From: Mesaphorura yosii
Lineage: Eukaryota > Arthropoda > Collembola > Poduromorpha > Tullbergiidae
Reading direction: 5' to 3'
Assembly: GCA_009869945.1 (NCBI GenBank)
Contig: WIXG01000112.1
Coordinates: forward strand, 62,001-126,000
DNA: 64,000 nt
Position numbers and translations under genes: made by a program
The notes under the pieces: generated by a model
Told to the model about the DNA's origin: nothing
The model's input: only the letters and a program-made list of their open reading frames with translations
Database searches by the model: none
Shown: positions 13,915 to 38,700 of the stretch, in pieces
How positions within the stretch are numbered: position 1 is the stretch's first letter
How the letters are laid out: each line of letters opens with the position of its first letter

Positions 13915-15781
13915 GACGCTGCCGACTGTGGATTAACAATAGTCCATGATCAAGCAGTTGCCGTTTCCATTTCCATTGCCATTATATGCGTGAGTCGTCT
14001 TTCATCTTTCGTCTTTCCGTGCTTAAAGCTTAAACATTGCCCATTTGAAATCATTCCAGCTCAGCTCAGTGCAGTGCTGTCTTCCTTTCCCACTGTTGCT
14101 ATTTCATTCCAGCACTCGTACTCAGCCAGAAGGGTATTGTTATGATTACTAGCATTAAACTACCTTCTCATCTGCGCCACGCCACGGCCACAAGGAAAGG
14201 GGAATCAGGGGAATGGATCTCGTTTGTTGCGTATGCCTGTACATTATTGACGTAGCCGTGGCCATCCAGCTTGTCTGGCTACACTGCAAGTAAACTACCC
14301 AAAGTGGAATCGCTACGATTCGAGTCGAGTTTGGCGAGTCGCGAGTGTTTGTTGCTCACAATGCCAATACTAATCTCCTTCGACTGCGGCTGTGACTCCT
14401 TCCCATCGCCTTGCCTTGCATGAAGCCTCACATCTGTACCTCGTCTCCGTCTTCGCCTACACTGCTCAAAGCGTGGAGAGCGCACAAAGTTGTACTTGTA
14501 CTCGTAACACATTGCTTCAGCACAGCACGTTGTAGAACTGGATCCGAATTTTTTATCTGAGCAGCTCCGTCAGTCCAAGTGGTTCTTCTCTTCCAAGCAC
14601 TGCACTAGCAATGGGCATTAAGTATTAAACATAAACGAAAGGGAAAAGAGCGTGAAGAGTGAGAGCGAATACTATTCACTATTCACTCCAAAAAACTTAA
14701 CATCATCGTGCCTGCTATATTCAGTTTGCCTGTTGGCCAGCGTTCTAGTGTTCTTTCCTTTTCCACGATCTCGTGCATCATCTCGCTGGCTACGTTAAGC
14801 TCGGTCGCTCGCGCTCTCAGTCGAGTTTTGCAATTCAAGGCAAAAAATTCAATTTTTTGCTGCCGTATTTGTGTGTTACTCTTTTTATTGCATTACTCCA
14901 CATTTTAGTGCACGATTACTATTACTATTACGGCTGCATTACATTATTTCTGCCTGGTGACTTGAAACCAAAAAGGTATTTGTATTTTGTAGTAAAAGCG
15001 CACAGTGCAAGTAATAGTGAGTCAGTAGGATAATAATACACGATCCTGAATCTATTTTTTACTCTGTGTTTTGATTTTTTACATCTCATCATTATCTCAT
15101 GTAACTCAGTCAACTTCACATCACAAAATCTCCTCTTCTCGTCGTGCTTTGCAATTCGTCCTGACTTGTAGAGCACATTTTTGTCTTCATTTCCAACTTT
15201 TTATTGCTGTGCCGCCGTATCAATTCCGCCGAGCCGCGTTCAGAGGATTAATTTGAATAAATTCATTCGCACATTGGCACATGTGAGCCTTGTTTTTATT
15301 GCGGTTGTTTCTGTTTACATTTTTTAAGACAAGTTTACTAATTAAAAACCCATTTTCAATTTTATTGCCTAAATTCTCGCTCTTTTCGGCCTTTGCCTTT
15401 AACGGAGTGTGTGACAAAGTGACAATCGAACATCGACAAGTCATCGTCGGCAGTTGCGACTTGCAAGCAATAAACGCAGGCATTTTATGCATTCATTATC
15501 GATTTTGCGTGTTGTGGACACGACGCACGAGGCGACAACGACAAGTTTTTCGTAGCCTTTCGAGTGACTGACGACGGCGTGGCGTTGTTAGGTGCAGTGG
15601 GTTTTATAACTTCTTAATTGATTCGTAAACGTGAACTTGAATTGTGCATCTGAGATCGCCTTAAATTGGCAAATTATGACCCGGACATAAAAACCTACAA
15701 GTGCCCGTCGATTTTTGAACTCGCTTTCCTTGCTACTTAATTAAACGAGACCAGTGAATTAATCCACACGCTCCAATCTCC

Positions 15782-27954
<12,173 letters not shown>

Positions 27955-28637
27955 TAGCCACGATGAAGGAATAGGCACAGAGAAGAGACAGCGAACATCC
28001 ACTTCAAATTCAAGAAACCGCCAACCGTCTCGCTTCGTTACGATAATTAGAATTATTTTCACTGTATGTTGTAATTGACTAAACACTTGATACTTGAAAC
28101 GGGGCCGGCCTGGTAAAGACGAAAGTTTTGATCGAATGAGCAGTGTTTGTTTGCAATTGCAATTGCAAGAGCAATGAGCCTAAACACATGATTATTATTG
28201 CAGAAACTAAAAAGACTTAAACTCAAACATAACATGACATTTTCATAGGTAATACTGTATGAGTCTGTTACGGAGAGGAAAGAACAAATGCCCTGTACTC
28301 ATTTTATAAAGCTTGAACGTAAGTCTCAGCCTCGGGTCGACCTCAACGAAACACACTTGATAGCGTTTATGAGAAGGCAGAATTTGCTACGTCGAATTGT
28401 GTGTCACAAAATTGCATTTGCATTTGCATAAACGCCGAAAGCGGCAAAATCTGTAAGTATTAAGTACAATACAAACTTCCTCATTTAAACCAAAGAAATT
28501 CCAAGCTGCTGTAAGAAAATGTAACATTTTATGTGTAAATTTAAGCCTAAAACCTAAGCCTTAGCGATTGTTAAAAGTGTCAGACAACAAACGGATTGTC
28601 TAAAATTTCTCTTGATCGAATTAACCCTATAAATAAA
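27955..28637 (+). other. rn: rn 3' UTR with candidate polyadenylation signal
   Basis: This is noncoding sequence after the TAG. The first good AATAAA hexamer downstream is at 28632-28637. The actual cleavage site and any longer UTR cannot be decided by eye. Further AATAAA motifs, for example near 30164, could serve a longer form. Confidence 0.45.
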
Positions 28638-31600
28638 ATGAGTTGTAGATATAGTTAACGAAAACTGCTGCTAATGATTAATGATATTATACTACGCTTT
28701 CTTTTTATTTTAAGTCCAAATTGCTCCTTCCATTTTCTTTTCTGTGACCTGCACTTTATTGATAAACTGGATTTCTTTCTTTAGATCTTTGCCTTTGCTT
28801 TTGCCTTCCATTAGAGTACTCATTTGATAATTTGGATGAGAGAATGAGAAGTTACTATTGTTATAATTATTTTACAACAACTCTTGAAATTCTCAGTATT
28901 ATTATACATACACAATTTTATCTTAGCCTGTAATTAATGTTTAGTGGATTATAAGTGTTGTATTTTGCGGTTGCATATTTTTAGTTGATTGTCGTTATTT
29001 AGTTCGCTGTAATAAGTGATATGTATTATGCGTTATGCGTTGCTGACTCGGACTCAATCTTAATTACGAATGTTATGCAAGTTGAATTAACATTAACTTT
29101 TAAAGTGTAAATGCAAGCATTTTGGGAATGTTTTTTTTTGGTTTACGGTATTATTCAAATCAACTCTCAACGTTTGACACTGGACTTATTGCATTTTTTG
29201 CTTGGTTGATCTTCGACTCGGACGATGGTCAAGGATCTTTATAAATGGGTCTATATTTTTGTGGGATTTTTTTTACAAATTAATTCGAATGTGAAACATT
29301 TCCATTTACCACCAACTCACGTCACGCTTTTTACTTTTACTGTATTGTAATTTACGGTTCAGGATCTTCGACTTCCACTTCACACAATCTCAGGGTTCAG
29401 CGGGTCTCTAAAATGTACACAAGTTCAACTCTTTGCTCAAACTCTTCTGGTACGATTGCCATTTTCTTTGCCTGCCGCACTGGAATTTTATATGGACGAC
29501 ATTTTTCGAGTTGTGAATGCGTAATTGTAATTCTTAATGTTGATCGCACAATACACAATAACATTGTGAATGAGAAAAGCTTTAAATTTAGTACAAGTTA
29601 GAATTAATCGCAGAAGACAGAAGCGAAAGCGAAAGTATTAATTTTCAGGCTAAGACGACTATGACTTAATCGCGAATGAACCAGGTACAGTGAACAATAT
29701 GCAATTTCCGATTACGGATTTCTTAGAACGTGTCTTAGAATATTTTAGAATGCAAATGCGGAGTGTGTTTGCAAGGACAATTTACGATTTTCAAGTTGGC
29801 TGTGAGATTCTAAAGTAGTTTTGTACTGCGATGTAGTATTAATGCGAGTAATCTTAATTACACATTGCCTAGGTCAGTTTTGTACTAAAGTACTAATAAG
29901 CTTTATGAAAGCACTCGGCTCACAGCTGAAATTCGGCGATTCAGCCTGCAGTCTAAGTATTTTTAAAGGTTATGTGCTCCTTTGTAAAAAATGTCCATAG
30001 AATATTAATTTTACATCGTGTGTAAATCGTGAATCGTGTTGTTTTATGTGTTTGCCAGCTATAGTGTAGACGTAGAGAATAATACATGAATTAATATTAC
30101 ATTAATCTTAAAGCAAAATATAATGAATTTAATTTGTAAAGAAAATAGCGAAAAAGTGATGAATAAATTTTTAGCATTGAATTCGCACAGCTTCAGGTTG
30201 CTTGCGTGATTTTCCGAGTTTCCCGTTGTCTCTTGGAAGGGGACTCCGCAATGAACATATCAGGCTGGTGGCGATCGAGGGTGATGCTCAGCAAAAGCTA
30301 GCATGAAGGGGAACGGGCCCGGTGAACGAATGAGCATTCATGTTCGTGAACATTAAAAAAGTAAATGAAGGGGTGGAAGTGGAAAGTTGAAACAAAGAAA
30401 GAAAGATGGTGAAAAATAGAAAATGGAAATTATCGATTGCTGGGTGTGGCATCGCTCAACCTTACTTCTTGCTTTTGTGCAAATTAGAGCAGAATGGTGG
30501 AGGGTTAAATGGAGATGCAAGAATGGAGTCCGTCCGCAAAATTCCTTTCTTACGATCTTACGTCATCACGTTTGACGATCACGTTTTGATTCGGCATAAT
30601 TTGATTTGGAAGTTCAAATGCCGGTGCACTGCTCGATAAAGAATTCTTGTCATGACGTTTGTCTCTGGACAATTGGAGTGCATCGTGAACGAGGAAAGCA
30701 TCCTGCCTTTCCTCGTTCACCGACGCTCCTGCTAATAACATCAAACACCAAGAATTCAAATCATCCAAATTGCAATTCAACAGCGAGGACGAAGTGCACT
30801 GCAAATATGTGAGTTGAGACAGGAACAAATGCCCCCAGTAAATAATTACACAGCGGCAGCCCTCCCTGGAGCCTCGCCATGAAATAGAATCAAGAGGCAA
30901 TGGAATCAAGTGTCAAAGTCAAAGACGAGGAGAAAGCCAGAAGCAGAAGTAGAATGGAGAAGCGGACCTTTCAAAAAGTAATTGAATTGAAATTGAGTTT
31001 GACTTGACGTAGCCGTCATTCGTTTTCTACGAGCACAGCAGTCACCCAAAAAGTGCGTCTTCTAACGTGACAGCGGAGACGAGGCGAACAGTTGAAAAGG
31101 GGACTTTCTTTCCCAAATTCTCTTCACATTCCGAGCCACGAAACTTAATTATTCTTGGAAGGGACATGTGAAAGAAGTCCTTCATGCACTTCTGTGAAAT
31201 TAAAGCAGCATTCATTCATTTAGGAGAAAAGCAGAACGCGTCATTCAAAGCTATAATTATTTCTCGTAAAACTCTTGAAATTCGAAGTATTCTGAATGTA
31301 CTTTGACTTATACAAGGCACGCATTAATGAAGTCGAGATTCGAACCCTTTCATTTCGGAAATTCCTATTTCGGCTCAAAGTCTTATAAGTTCAGTAGACT
31401 TTATACATTTGCAATTAATTAAGGTGGTGTGAAACTCATTATTTGTATAATAGCAAATAGTACACAAATACGGAACTGTAGTACAAAGAATAGTAATTAG
31501 TTCTTTTATGCTTGACATTTATTCATCCGTCCTCCTCGACTCAAAATACGACGGGCATTGCACGATGCGTGCGTTGCCTGATGGAGGTACAATCAAGTCA

Positions 31601-34600
31601 AGCGCAGGCAAAGGTGTAATAACAATTAAAGCAAGCACATACGTTCAGTTGTGACTGTGACTTGTATGGGCTCACATGAAAAACTTAATAATTTATAGAG
31701 TTAATTAACAAGAGTAAAGAAAATTCAACAGGGCCGATAATAACAATTTCAGTACAATAGTCTTGTTATTTGTTGCAGACTTATTTGAATGGGAGCCTCA
31801 GTATGGACGTATCACGGTGCAATTACCATGAATTACTTTAAATTACAAATAAAAACAATAGAAAGCTACTGCGCACTTAGGAATTGCTTATGCCTTTCTT
31901 TCTTTCATCTCTCCTTCCTAGAGCACAATTTCCTTCGAGTTGTTGTATCCGTAATTGCATGTTCCTCCATTACAACTGGGAATAAACAATAATAACATGG
32001 TTCCCTCCGACATTAATTAGTTCGAGTTCAGCTTCGGTGATTTTGACAAATTGCAACCGTCAATTATGGCAAAAATAACAAGGTGATTAAAAAGGAGTGC
32101 GGAAAATTCATCCTTCCCAGCTCACTGCCAATTTCTCGGCATGAACGAGCCACTGAATGGCACAAAATAACGAAATTGTTCTCGACGAAATTTAAGGACT
32201 AAGGACTCCGGAATACTGCGCAGCACGAGCGATTGTTGAAAGCTGTGTGAAGAAAATTCTTGACCGATATTCCTTAGTGGGACTTCCTCACAGCAGCTTT
32301 CGAAACCAGTTTTGAGCCTTTGTAGTAATACTTTTGGTCTCCAATCTACACTCCAGCCTTTGCAACTGGATTTGAGTATTAATAACAGCAGCACAGTAGC
32401 CTCACTGCTGGCGCTGGTCAGTCGCCGGACCAGTCAACGATTTTTACAAAACGTTTTGAATGGAACACGCGATGTGATGTGATCAGAGTATTCAATTCGG
32501 TCCTGCACCAGAAAAATTGTAATTTTCCTTGGCTGCATGACATCAAACTTGTATTTAGCTCAACATTTTTACTCAAAACCTCGTTTCTTTCGTTCCCGCC
32601 AGTTTTATCAAGTATTATTTGCACTTATTAAGCATAATTGTTGTAACAATGTCGGAATTCTAATTTGGATCTCGACGGGCAGATTTCCATGATGCGATGA
32701 AGAATAGAGGTTGCTGGCTGATCCTGAAAAAATGTTAAAAAATTAAACTTGATCGTTGACCGACGTGCCGGCACGACGCGCCGACTCGACGCTGAGACAC
32801 ATGCTGCTATGAATTTTTTACTGGCAGACAATTTTAAACACCATTTCAATTGGTAATTTTTCAAACCACTGCTACTGGTTCAGCTTTCAATAATATTCAC
32901 TCAGCAGTAGTTGAATGAAGACCAAATGCTGGTTGGTTCGCAAATCGCCGCCACTGGCCAGTTGATTATCAGTTTCATCTGACGTTGAATCTGCAAACAT
33001 AAGCCAGTTAGTGAATTAAAATTTCTTTTGAGATAGACTCATTGATTTGTAATTGTGATTGAAGTGTTGTTTTCATCGAGTGCAGTGCAGTGCAATTCTT
33101 GAAAGTTGGCGAGAAAGTGCGGTGAGGAATGGGAACGGCAAGTTTATTTCATCGGGAAGGAATTCTTTCTCCGCACGCTCTGAAAATGAAACAAAAAATT
33201 CCTCGCGCAGCCAAGAATACGGAGAACCTTCACGACTCCGAACCGAACCCCTTTTTTCGCCTGCTCATCGCTTCTGCTGCCGCTGTGGTCCATTGCACGT
33301 GCCCGTGTTGCTGCTGTGTCGCGTGAGCTTTGCAGGCTTTGCTCCGAACCACGAAGATGATGAAGTTGGCATTTTATTGGACGGAGGAGGGGAAAAGATT
33401 CTCGATTCCATTTTCTCTTAGACTGGCTGCGCTTCAAAAATGCGCGGAAGGTAAGATTCGGTTCACTTTCTCTCGTCTGCATTTCCTCGACTGTATGCAG
33501 GCATTGGAAACATAGCCTGCGCGTTATTTTACATCAGTTTATGGCGACCGAATGAAAAAGTAACATTTTCCCGAAATAATCGATGGTAAAGACGAGAGTT
33601 TTTTTTATGAATCTTTCCAAGTATGCAGTATGCAAGCACAGTAAACAACTTGACCTTGAAATGCTTGGTATTCCTCGTATTCGTTAAATCAATTCAATGA
33701 CATTCATAAGGAATTCAGATCAGGCTGGTTCCAAGCTTCAAGGTCGATTTAACAGCTGGTCAGCTTAATTGAGAAAATTACGACTATGACTGCGACTGCA
33801 ACGAACACTCACACTGTTTCTTGCACCTTGATATTATTGTCACATAGATGAAAAGTAGACTGCATGGACTCGAAACGATGAGAAAAGTAGTCGAGCGACG
33901 GCATTGAAAGAGAAAAACCAGTTTTTTCTTTGCATAACCGTACAGCGCACAGATTTCAATGTGTGGGAATGCAGATGGACTTTTCTGACCAGATCCAACG
34001 CTAACGCAAAACGCAACATATTGCATATCTGTATCACTCGTAACGTGATTCACACGCTTTTGGTCGTCGCTTCTGCAAGTGGACGCTGGAAAACAAATGA
34101 GCACCAAATACTTAAAGAGAAACAAAAGCCGCAATACAAAAGCAGGATGCGATGCATTAAAACCGAGTACTGAGCACAGCGAGCACTTGCACACTCAGCA
34201 AAAGACTAGTTGCGATGGAAAAATGATACTTTTTGTCCAGCCGCTGCACAAGAGTCCAGTTTCAGTTCAGCCGCATCATTCTTCTTTTCTTCCGTACTGG
34301 TCCATGTGAAAATTTATTTCCGTGTACTGCGACAAGCATTTTTAGGAAGGATAAGCGGTCTGTCCAGTTCTGATCTTCGGATTCGGATCCATGTGAATGT
34401 GAATGAATGAATGAACGACCGAGCATGAGAAAGCGTATACGCGTACGTGTTTCATGATCGCCGATGAATGCGGACATTGAGCTTGGCTTCATTTTTATCA
34501 CAAATAATTTGTTTCCAGAAAAATATAAATATTTTTATTCCGGATGAGCATTAACAACCGGTTTCAATGCAGTGGCCCGTTGTCCAGTTGCTTTTGTGAG

Positions 34601-35700
34601 CGATTTCTCAAATCTTTCAAATGAAGACCAGCATCAAGAAATTCAATACAGATTCTTCCGTTGCATTGCTGCATGCAAACATTCATTTTCCAAAAGCTGT
34701 CCAGCGTCCACATCGCGTCGAGAAGAAAGCTCGCAACCAGTTTGAGTTTCCTTCTAATCTCAAAGTCCCGTTACAATGCAATGCATTTGTCATGAAACGC
34801 TGAAACTGGACGTTGGAGCAACAAAAATATCTCAAATGCATTTTTTAAACTCACTGTCTTTGTGCACCGCGTTTAATCAAGATCACAAAAATGAAAATCT
34901 AGTTTGGTTTCATTCATGCAATGTGATTTCGTCAGTTGAGGCTTCGCATTCGTTCTGAGTTGCTGAACGCACACGGGCAATGCAAAGCTCAAGCCATTAA
35001 TTTTTTACGTGTGCTGGAAAAATCGCATGTCTTTTCATTAAAATATTTTTATCACGAACTTCCGTTCATTATGCCATTGGATAACTTTTTCTTGACTAAT
35101 CCCGCCCTGATTATGCCAGCATTTCTTTGGATTCACCTTTCCAATTGCATTTGCTGGTTCGCAAACTCGTTCGTTGCTTGCACTGCATTGTTGCGTCAAT
35201 TTCTTTCCAGTTTCAACGTCTTTTTAAAAATAGACAGAATTCGTTTCGTTCTTGCTGCTTGGACATTGTACAGATACTTTTATTCGTTGTCTTGCTTCAG
35301 ACCTGCAACCTACTTTTCTTGGTAGTCTCTGAAGAAATTTACTTACGATCGTAAAAATCAATCTGCCTGCTCAAAAAAGAAAGTATTGCGAAAAAAGTTG
35401 ATTTGTCGTTACAAAACATTTTTGTTGTGCTTCGTTTCGTTTAAACGTTTATTGAGTGAGCTGAATTTTTATTTGCTTTTGTTATGCAACAACTCTTCGA
35501 ATTGATATTCAATTTAGTTTGATTTTTAATTAGAATCTTGATTGTGGTTGCGATTTCTAAATAATTTTTGTCTTAGTTTTTTGTACGGCTGCATTTTTGT
35601 TGACAATATTTCCAGCCATTGCTGAAAATTCTCCTAATTTACTCACGCGATTACGAAATCCGCGAAATTCATGTGAAGTCGACTAACTACAATCTTGAAG
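28638..35700. other. Intergenic stretch downstream of rn
   Basis: I see no supportable gene. The first 1.5 kb is very A/T-rich with further AATAAA motifs and could belong to a longer rn 3' UTR. The inverted repeat at 30685-30720 is listed separately. Open frames at 33.0-34.5 kb overlap on both strands and lack homology. Confidence 0.45.
30685..30720. repeat. Perfect 14-bp inverted repeat with 8-bp spacer
   Basis: GTGAACGAGGAAAG at 30685-30698 is the exact reverse complement of 30707-30720. It could fold as a hairpin in RNA or be a dimer-type binding site. It lies about 2 kb beyond the proposed rn polyadenylation signal, in DNA where I see no gene. Confidence 0.75.
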
Positions 35701-35754
35701 ATGTATTTTATTCCACAACAACACTCGTCGCCAATGGACATTGCTCATGTCCAG
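35701..35754 (+). CDS. Possible short first coding exon, unknown gene
   Basis: The ATG at 35701 starts 18 codons (MYFIPQQHSSPMDIAHVQ) that end CAG before a good GTAAGC donor at 35755, in phase 0. An in-frame TGA lies 36 bases upstream. A pyrimidine-rich ATATTTCCAG at 35605-35614 could be the acceptor of the containing exon. The frame stays open past the donor for 55 codons, so the splice is not proven. I found no partner exon in the window. Confidence 0.25.
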
Positions 35755-38700
35755 GTAAGCTTCATCAATTTGACAATTTACTGTCGCACACTTCTTCAAC
35801 TCTTTTACCCTTCTCCATTATCATCGACCATCAACCGTCTCAAATTTACCATCACATCACAGCTGTGCTTCGTACCCGCATGCGCAGAGTTGGGAGAATG
35901 CGAACGTAGCAAAGATTAAATGTGAGCTGAATTGACTGATCATGCGTAATTGCATAATTACAGTCAATAAGTCAATAACAGAAGCGCGCATCTGCAAACA
36001 GCAAGCAACTTAAAGCCTGAGGGATCTCGTTAGTTAACAAACAAATGTTGAATAATCCACCTTACATTATATTGGCTACCTGCGAGAAGAAGCCCTCATG
36101 TGCCTTGCTTTTGCTTTGTTGGGTTGAATAAATTAACGTAATAAAATAAGAACCCTTCTTACTCTTCCTCCAGGCTCAGGCTGATTCTCTTCAATCAGCC
36201 TATTAGCGTAGTCATTTGCGTGTGAATTTACAAGACAGGTGAGCAGTCTGGCTACTGATGAAAATATTATTGTAAACAGATTGATATAAAAATTCTGCTC
36301 TGCTCCGAGAAATTGTATCAGAAATTTCACAAGGACTCGTGCAGCTCGCATTGCGTGCCAATCCACAGCAAAATGAAAATGAGTTAAGGAGTCTTAACAC
36401 CATATAATTATAAAAGTCAAATGCTCAGATTTGAAATGGGCGAATTAAATTCGTGCGTCGAGAGTCGTGAATCATGATTAACCAATAATATATTTTCTGA
36501 AGAGGTCATTATATACTACTTAATTAATGGTTGCGCACGGAGCTACTTGAATTTTTTGCGCAAGGAACAGCAATTCTTAGACACGAAATATGATGAATTG
36601 GGACGTCAGGCTGGAATTCCATGCATGAGTTTCAGAGCTCGGCCAGATTTCGCTTGGGAAGACAAACCAAGCAAAGCTCTTTGCATTTTGCTCGCTCGAG
36701 CCCTGGATTATTAAATCAATCAAGGGAGCATAAACCGAAGCCGCTAATTAAGGGCACGACATGACATACGAGCTCAGAACGAATAAAAATAGCAGCAGTT
36801 GCAGCTCTACAGTCTTCAAAAACAAAGTCCACGCATATATGCGAATCCCGTTTCATTTTTATTATCAAATTCACTCCAGCGCGCACGCAGAGCATAAACT
36901 TAAATCAAACCGTAAAATCGTAAAATTATATTCTCACAAGCAGTGAAATATCTATTAAATTTGTGTGGTTGCTTTTGTTAAATCTCATTTCCTTTCCATT
37001 CCTTCGCAAGTTTTTGTCTCTCTCCGTTCTCATTATTTTCCCTTGAGAAGAGAAACTCATCAGGAAAGTTTTGCAATTTGAGATAACTCATTTTGTCTCT
37101 GAAAAGGTTCCTTTCTTTCGCGAAGCACTCAAGCAGGAACGAAATGCGAGGAGAAAGCAGCAGTGCCTGCCTGTGTTTGCGAGCGAACTGGGAGACAAGG
37201 AATATAAATTATACATAAAGCACTTTTATATTATTCTTATGCACAGCTTCCACAAACTACCGGCGAGAGTTTCACTTCTCTGAAGTACCCATTTGCATGT
37301 AAAATTCATGGTTTCGAGGCACAGAAGCGCGGAGCTTCTCAAAAACTAATATTCTGAGTATATTCTAGAAGGTGCTTTTTATTATAATGTATTTTCTTTG
37401 CTGTAGGCTTATCAACCACTACCATCAGCTGCGATATAGCAGCCATAATAATGAAAAGAAGTACTTTCACAAAGTATTAAACTAGAAACGAGACGTAGAC
37501 AACAGGAAACTAGAAAGCAGTGAAAGCGAGAGAGAATAAAAGCCTTTCATTTCATTTTCACAACATCCCCCGACAGAAAATTCCATCTCTTGAATTCCTG
37601 CCTGCCTGCCTGCCTGTCCTCTTATCTTCTTCTTTGGAAAACTTTCCTAATTAGTCTCTGTCTTTTACATCGCTACTTCGCTAAAGTTGCGTTATTTGTT
37701 CAAGTCATCAAAGTTTTATGCACGCGCAAGGGAGAGAGAAATTTCGAAATTCTGCTGCCTTTGCCTCTGCCTTTATTTTATTTTAGACGTCCTATGTAAA
37801 TGTGAAATGCCGCTTCATCAAATCTTGAATTTATCGTTTCATTTGAGAGGAGATAAAAGACAAGTTTTAAGAGAATAAAAGTTGGTCGGTCGGTCCGGGG
37901 CTCGTGGTTGAAGTTGGAATGGAATCTTGGGGAATGAGACTTGACTCTGAAAAGAATCTCCCTTCTCGCTATTTCCATTGTCATTTGTCTCGCCTTCTTC
38001 TTGAAAGAGAGATAATTTAAATTTACGCTTGAGCTCGAAAGTTTTTAAGGCACTTGTCATTTGCATTTATTTGATTACGCACAGCTAGGCGCAGCGACAC
38101 GAGGCACGTGGCGTTTCCCTTTCTTTGAGGTGAAACATTCACAAAATTAAAGGTACTCTTGTGCCTCGGGAACCGTCTTAAGTGGCCGTGGTATTTGAGT
38201 TGATGAGATTCTGTCTTTGCTTTTGCTTCAAAAACTCATTAAAAAACAAAAGGATTCCTCCGCTTCCATTTTCACGTGCCTTTGTCTTGAAATGAGGACA
38301 GGATGCGCTTGGCTCGTGCTTTAATAAAGGAGACTTCGTCTTCTGTGAAAATGTCTACAGGAAATTCTTTTGAACAGGAAGGAAGAGAAAGCAATAAGCG
38401 CAAGCGTAAGCGTAAGAGACGGTTATTCGTAATTCGTTATTATTCTGGTACCTCGCCTGCCAAGCCAAGGCAGAGAAGAGCAGCTCAATGCCGAGGATTT
38501 CATTTCCATTCCGCAGGCATTTCGCCCTGACTCTCATGATAGAATTCTGCTGTAGAATACATAAAACGAGGAGAGTATTAAAGTTTGGATTAACATTTTC
38601 GAATGTCTTGAACGGAAAATTTTGCATATTTAATTTCCCCTTGTTTTTCGTAGTAGCAGAGACCTTTTTATATTCCGGGCTTGTGGTTTCTCCTCAGAAT

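Larger units (their letters stand above)
5341..15781. other. Noncoding region upstream of rn
   Basis: About 10 kb has no supportable gene. It contains many very short tandem motifs, such as (GCAT)n at 11024-11038 and CATTG repeats at 13897-13914. The last few hundred bases before 15782 probably include the rn promoter and 5' UTR; I cannot place a transcription start. Confidence 0.45.

Noticed and set aside
31311-31400. GGTTCGAAT on the - strand, resembling a tRNA T-loop
   Set aside because: The flanking bases do not form a T-stem, and no acceptor stem or anticodon arm can be drawn.
33420-33451. ATGCGCGGAAG next to a GTAAGA donor, a possible micro first exon
   Set aside because: The signal is only an ATG and a donor, with no partner exon and no family context.
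33059-33482. Overlapping + and - strand frames of about 110-120 codons
   Set aside because: The frames overlap on both strands, so at most one can be real. Neither has recognisable motifs or splice structure.
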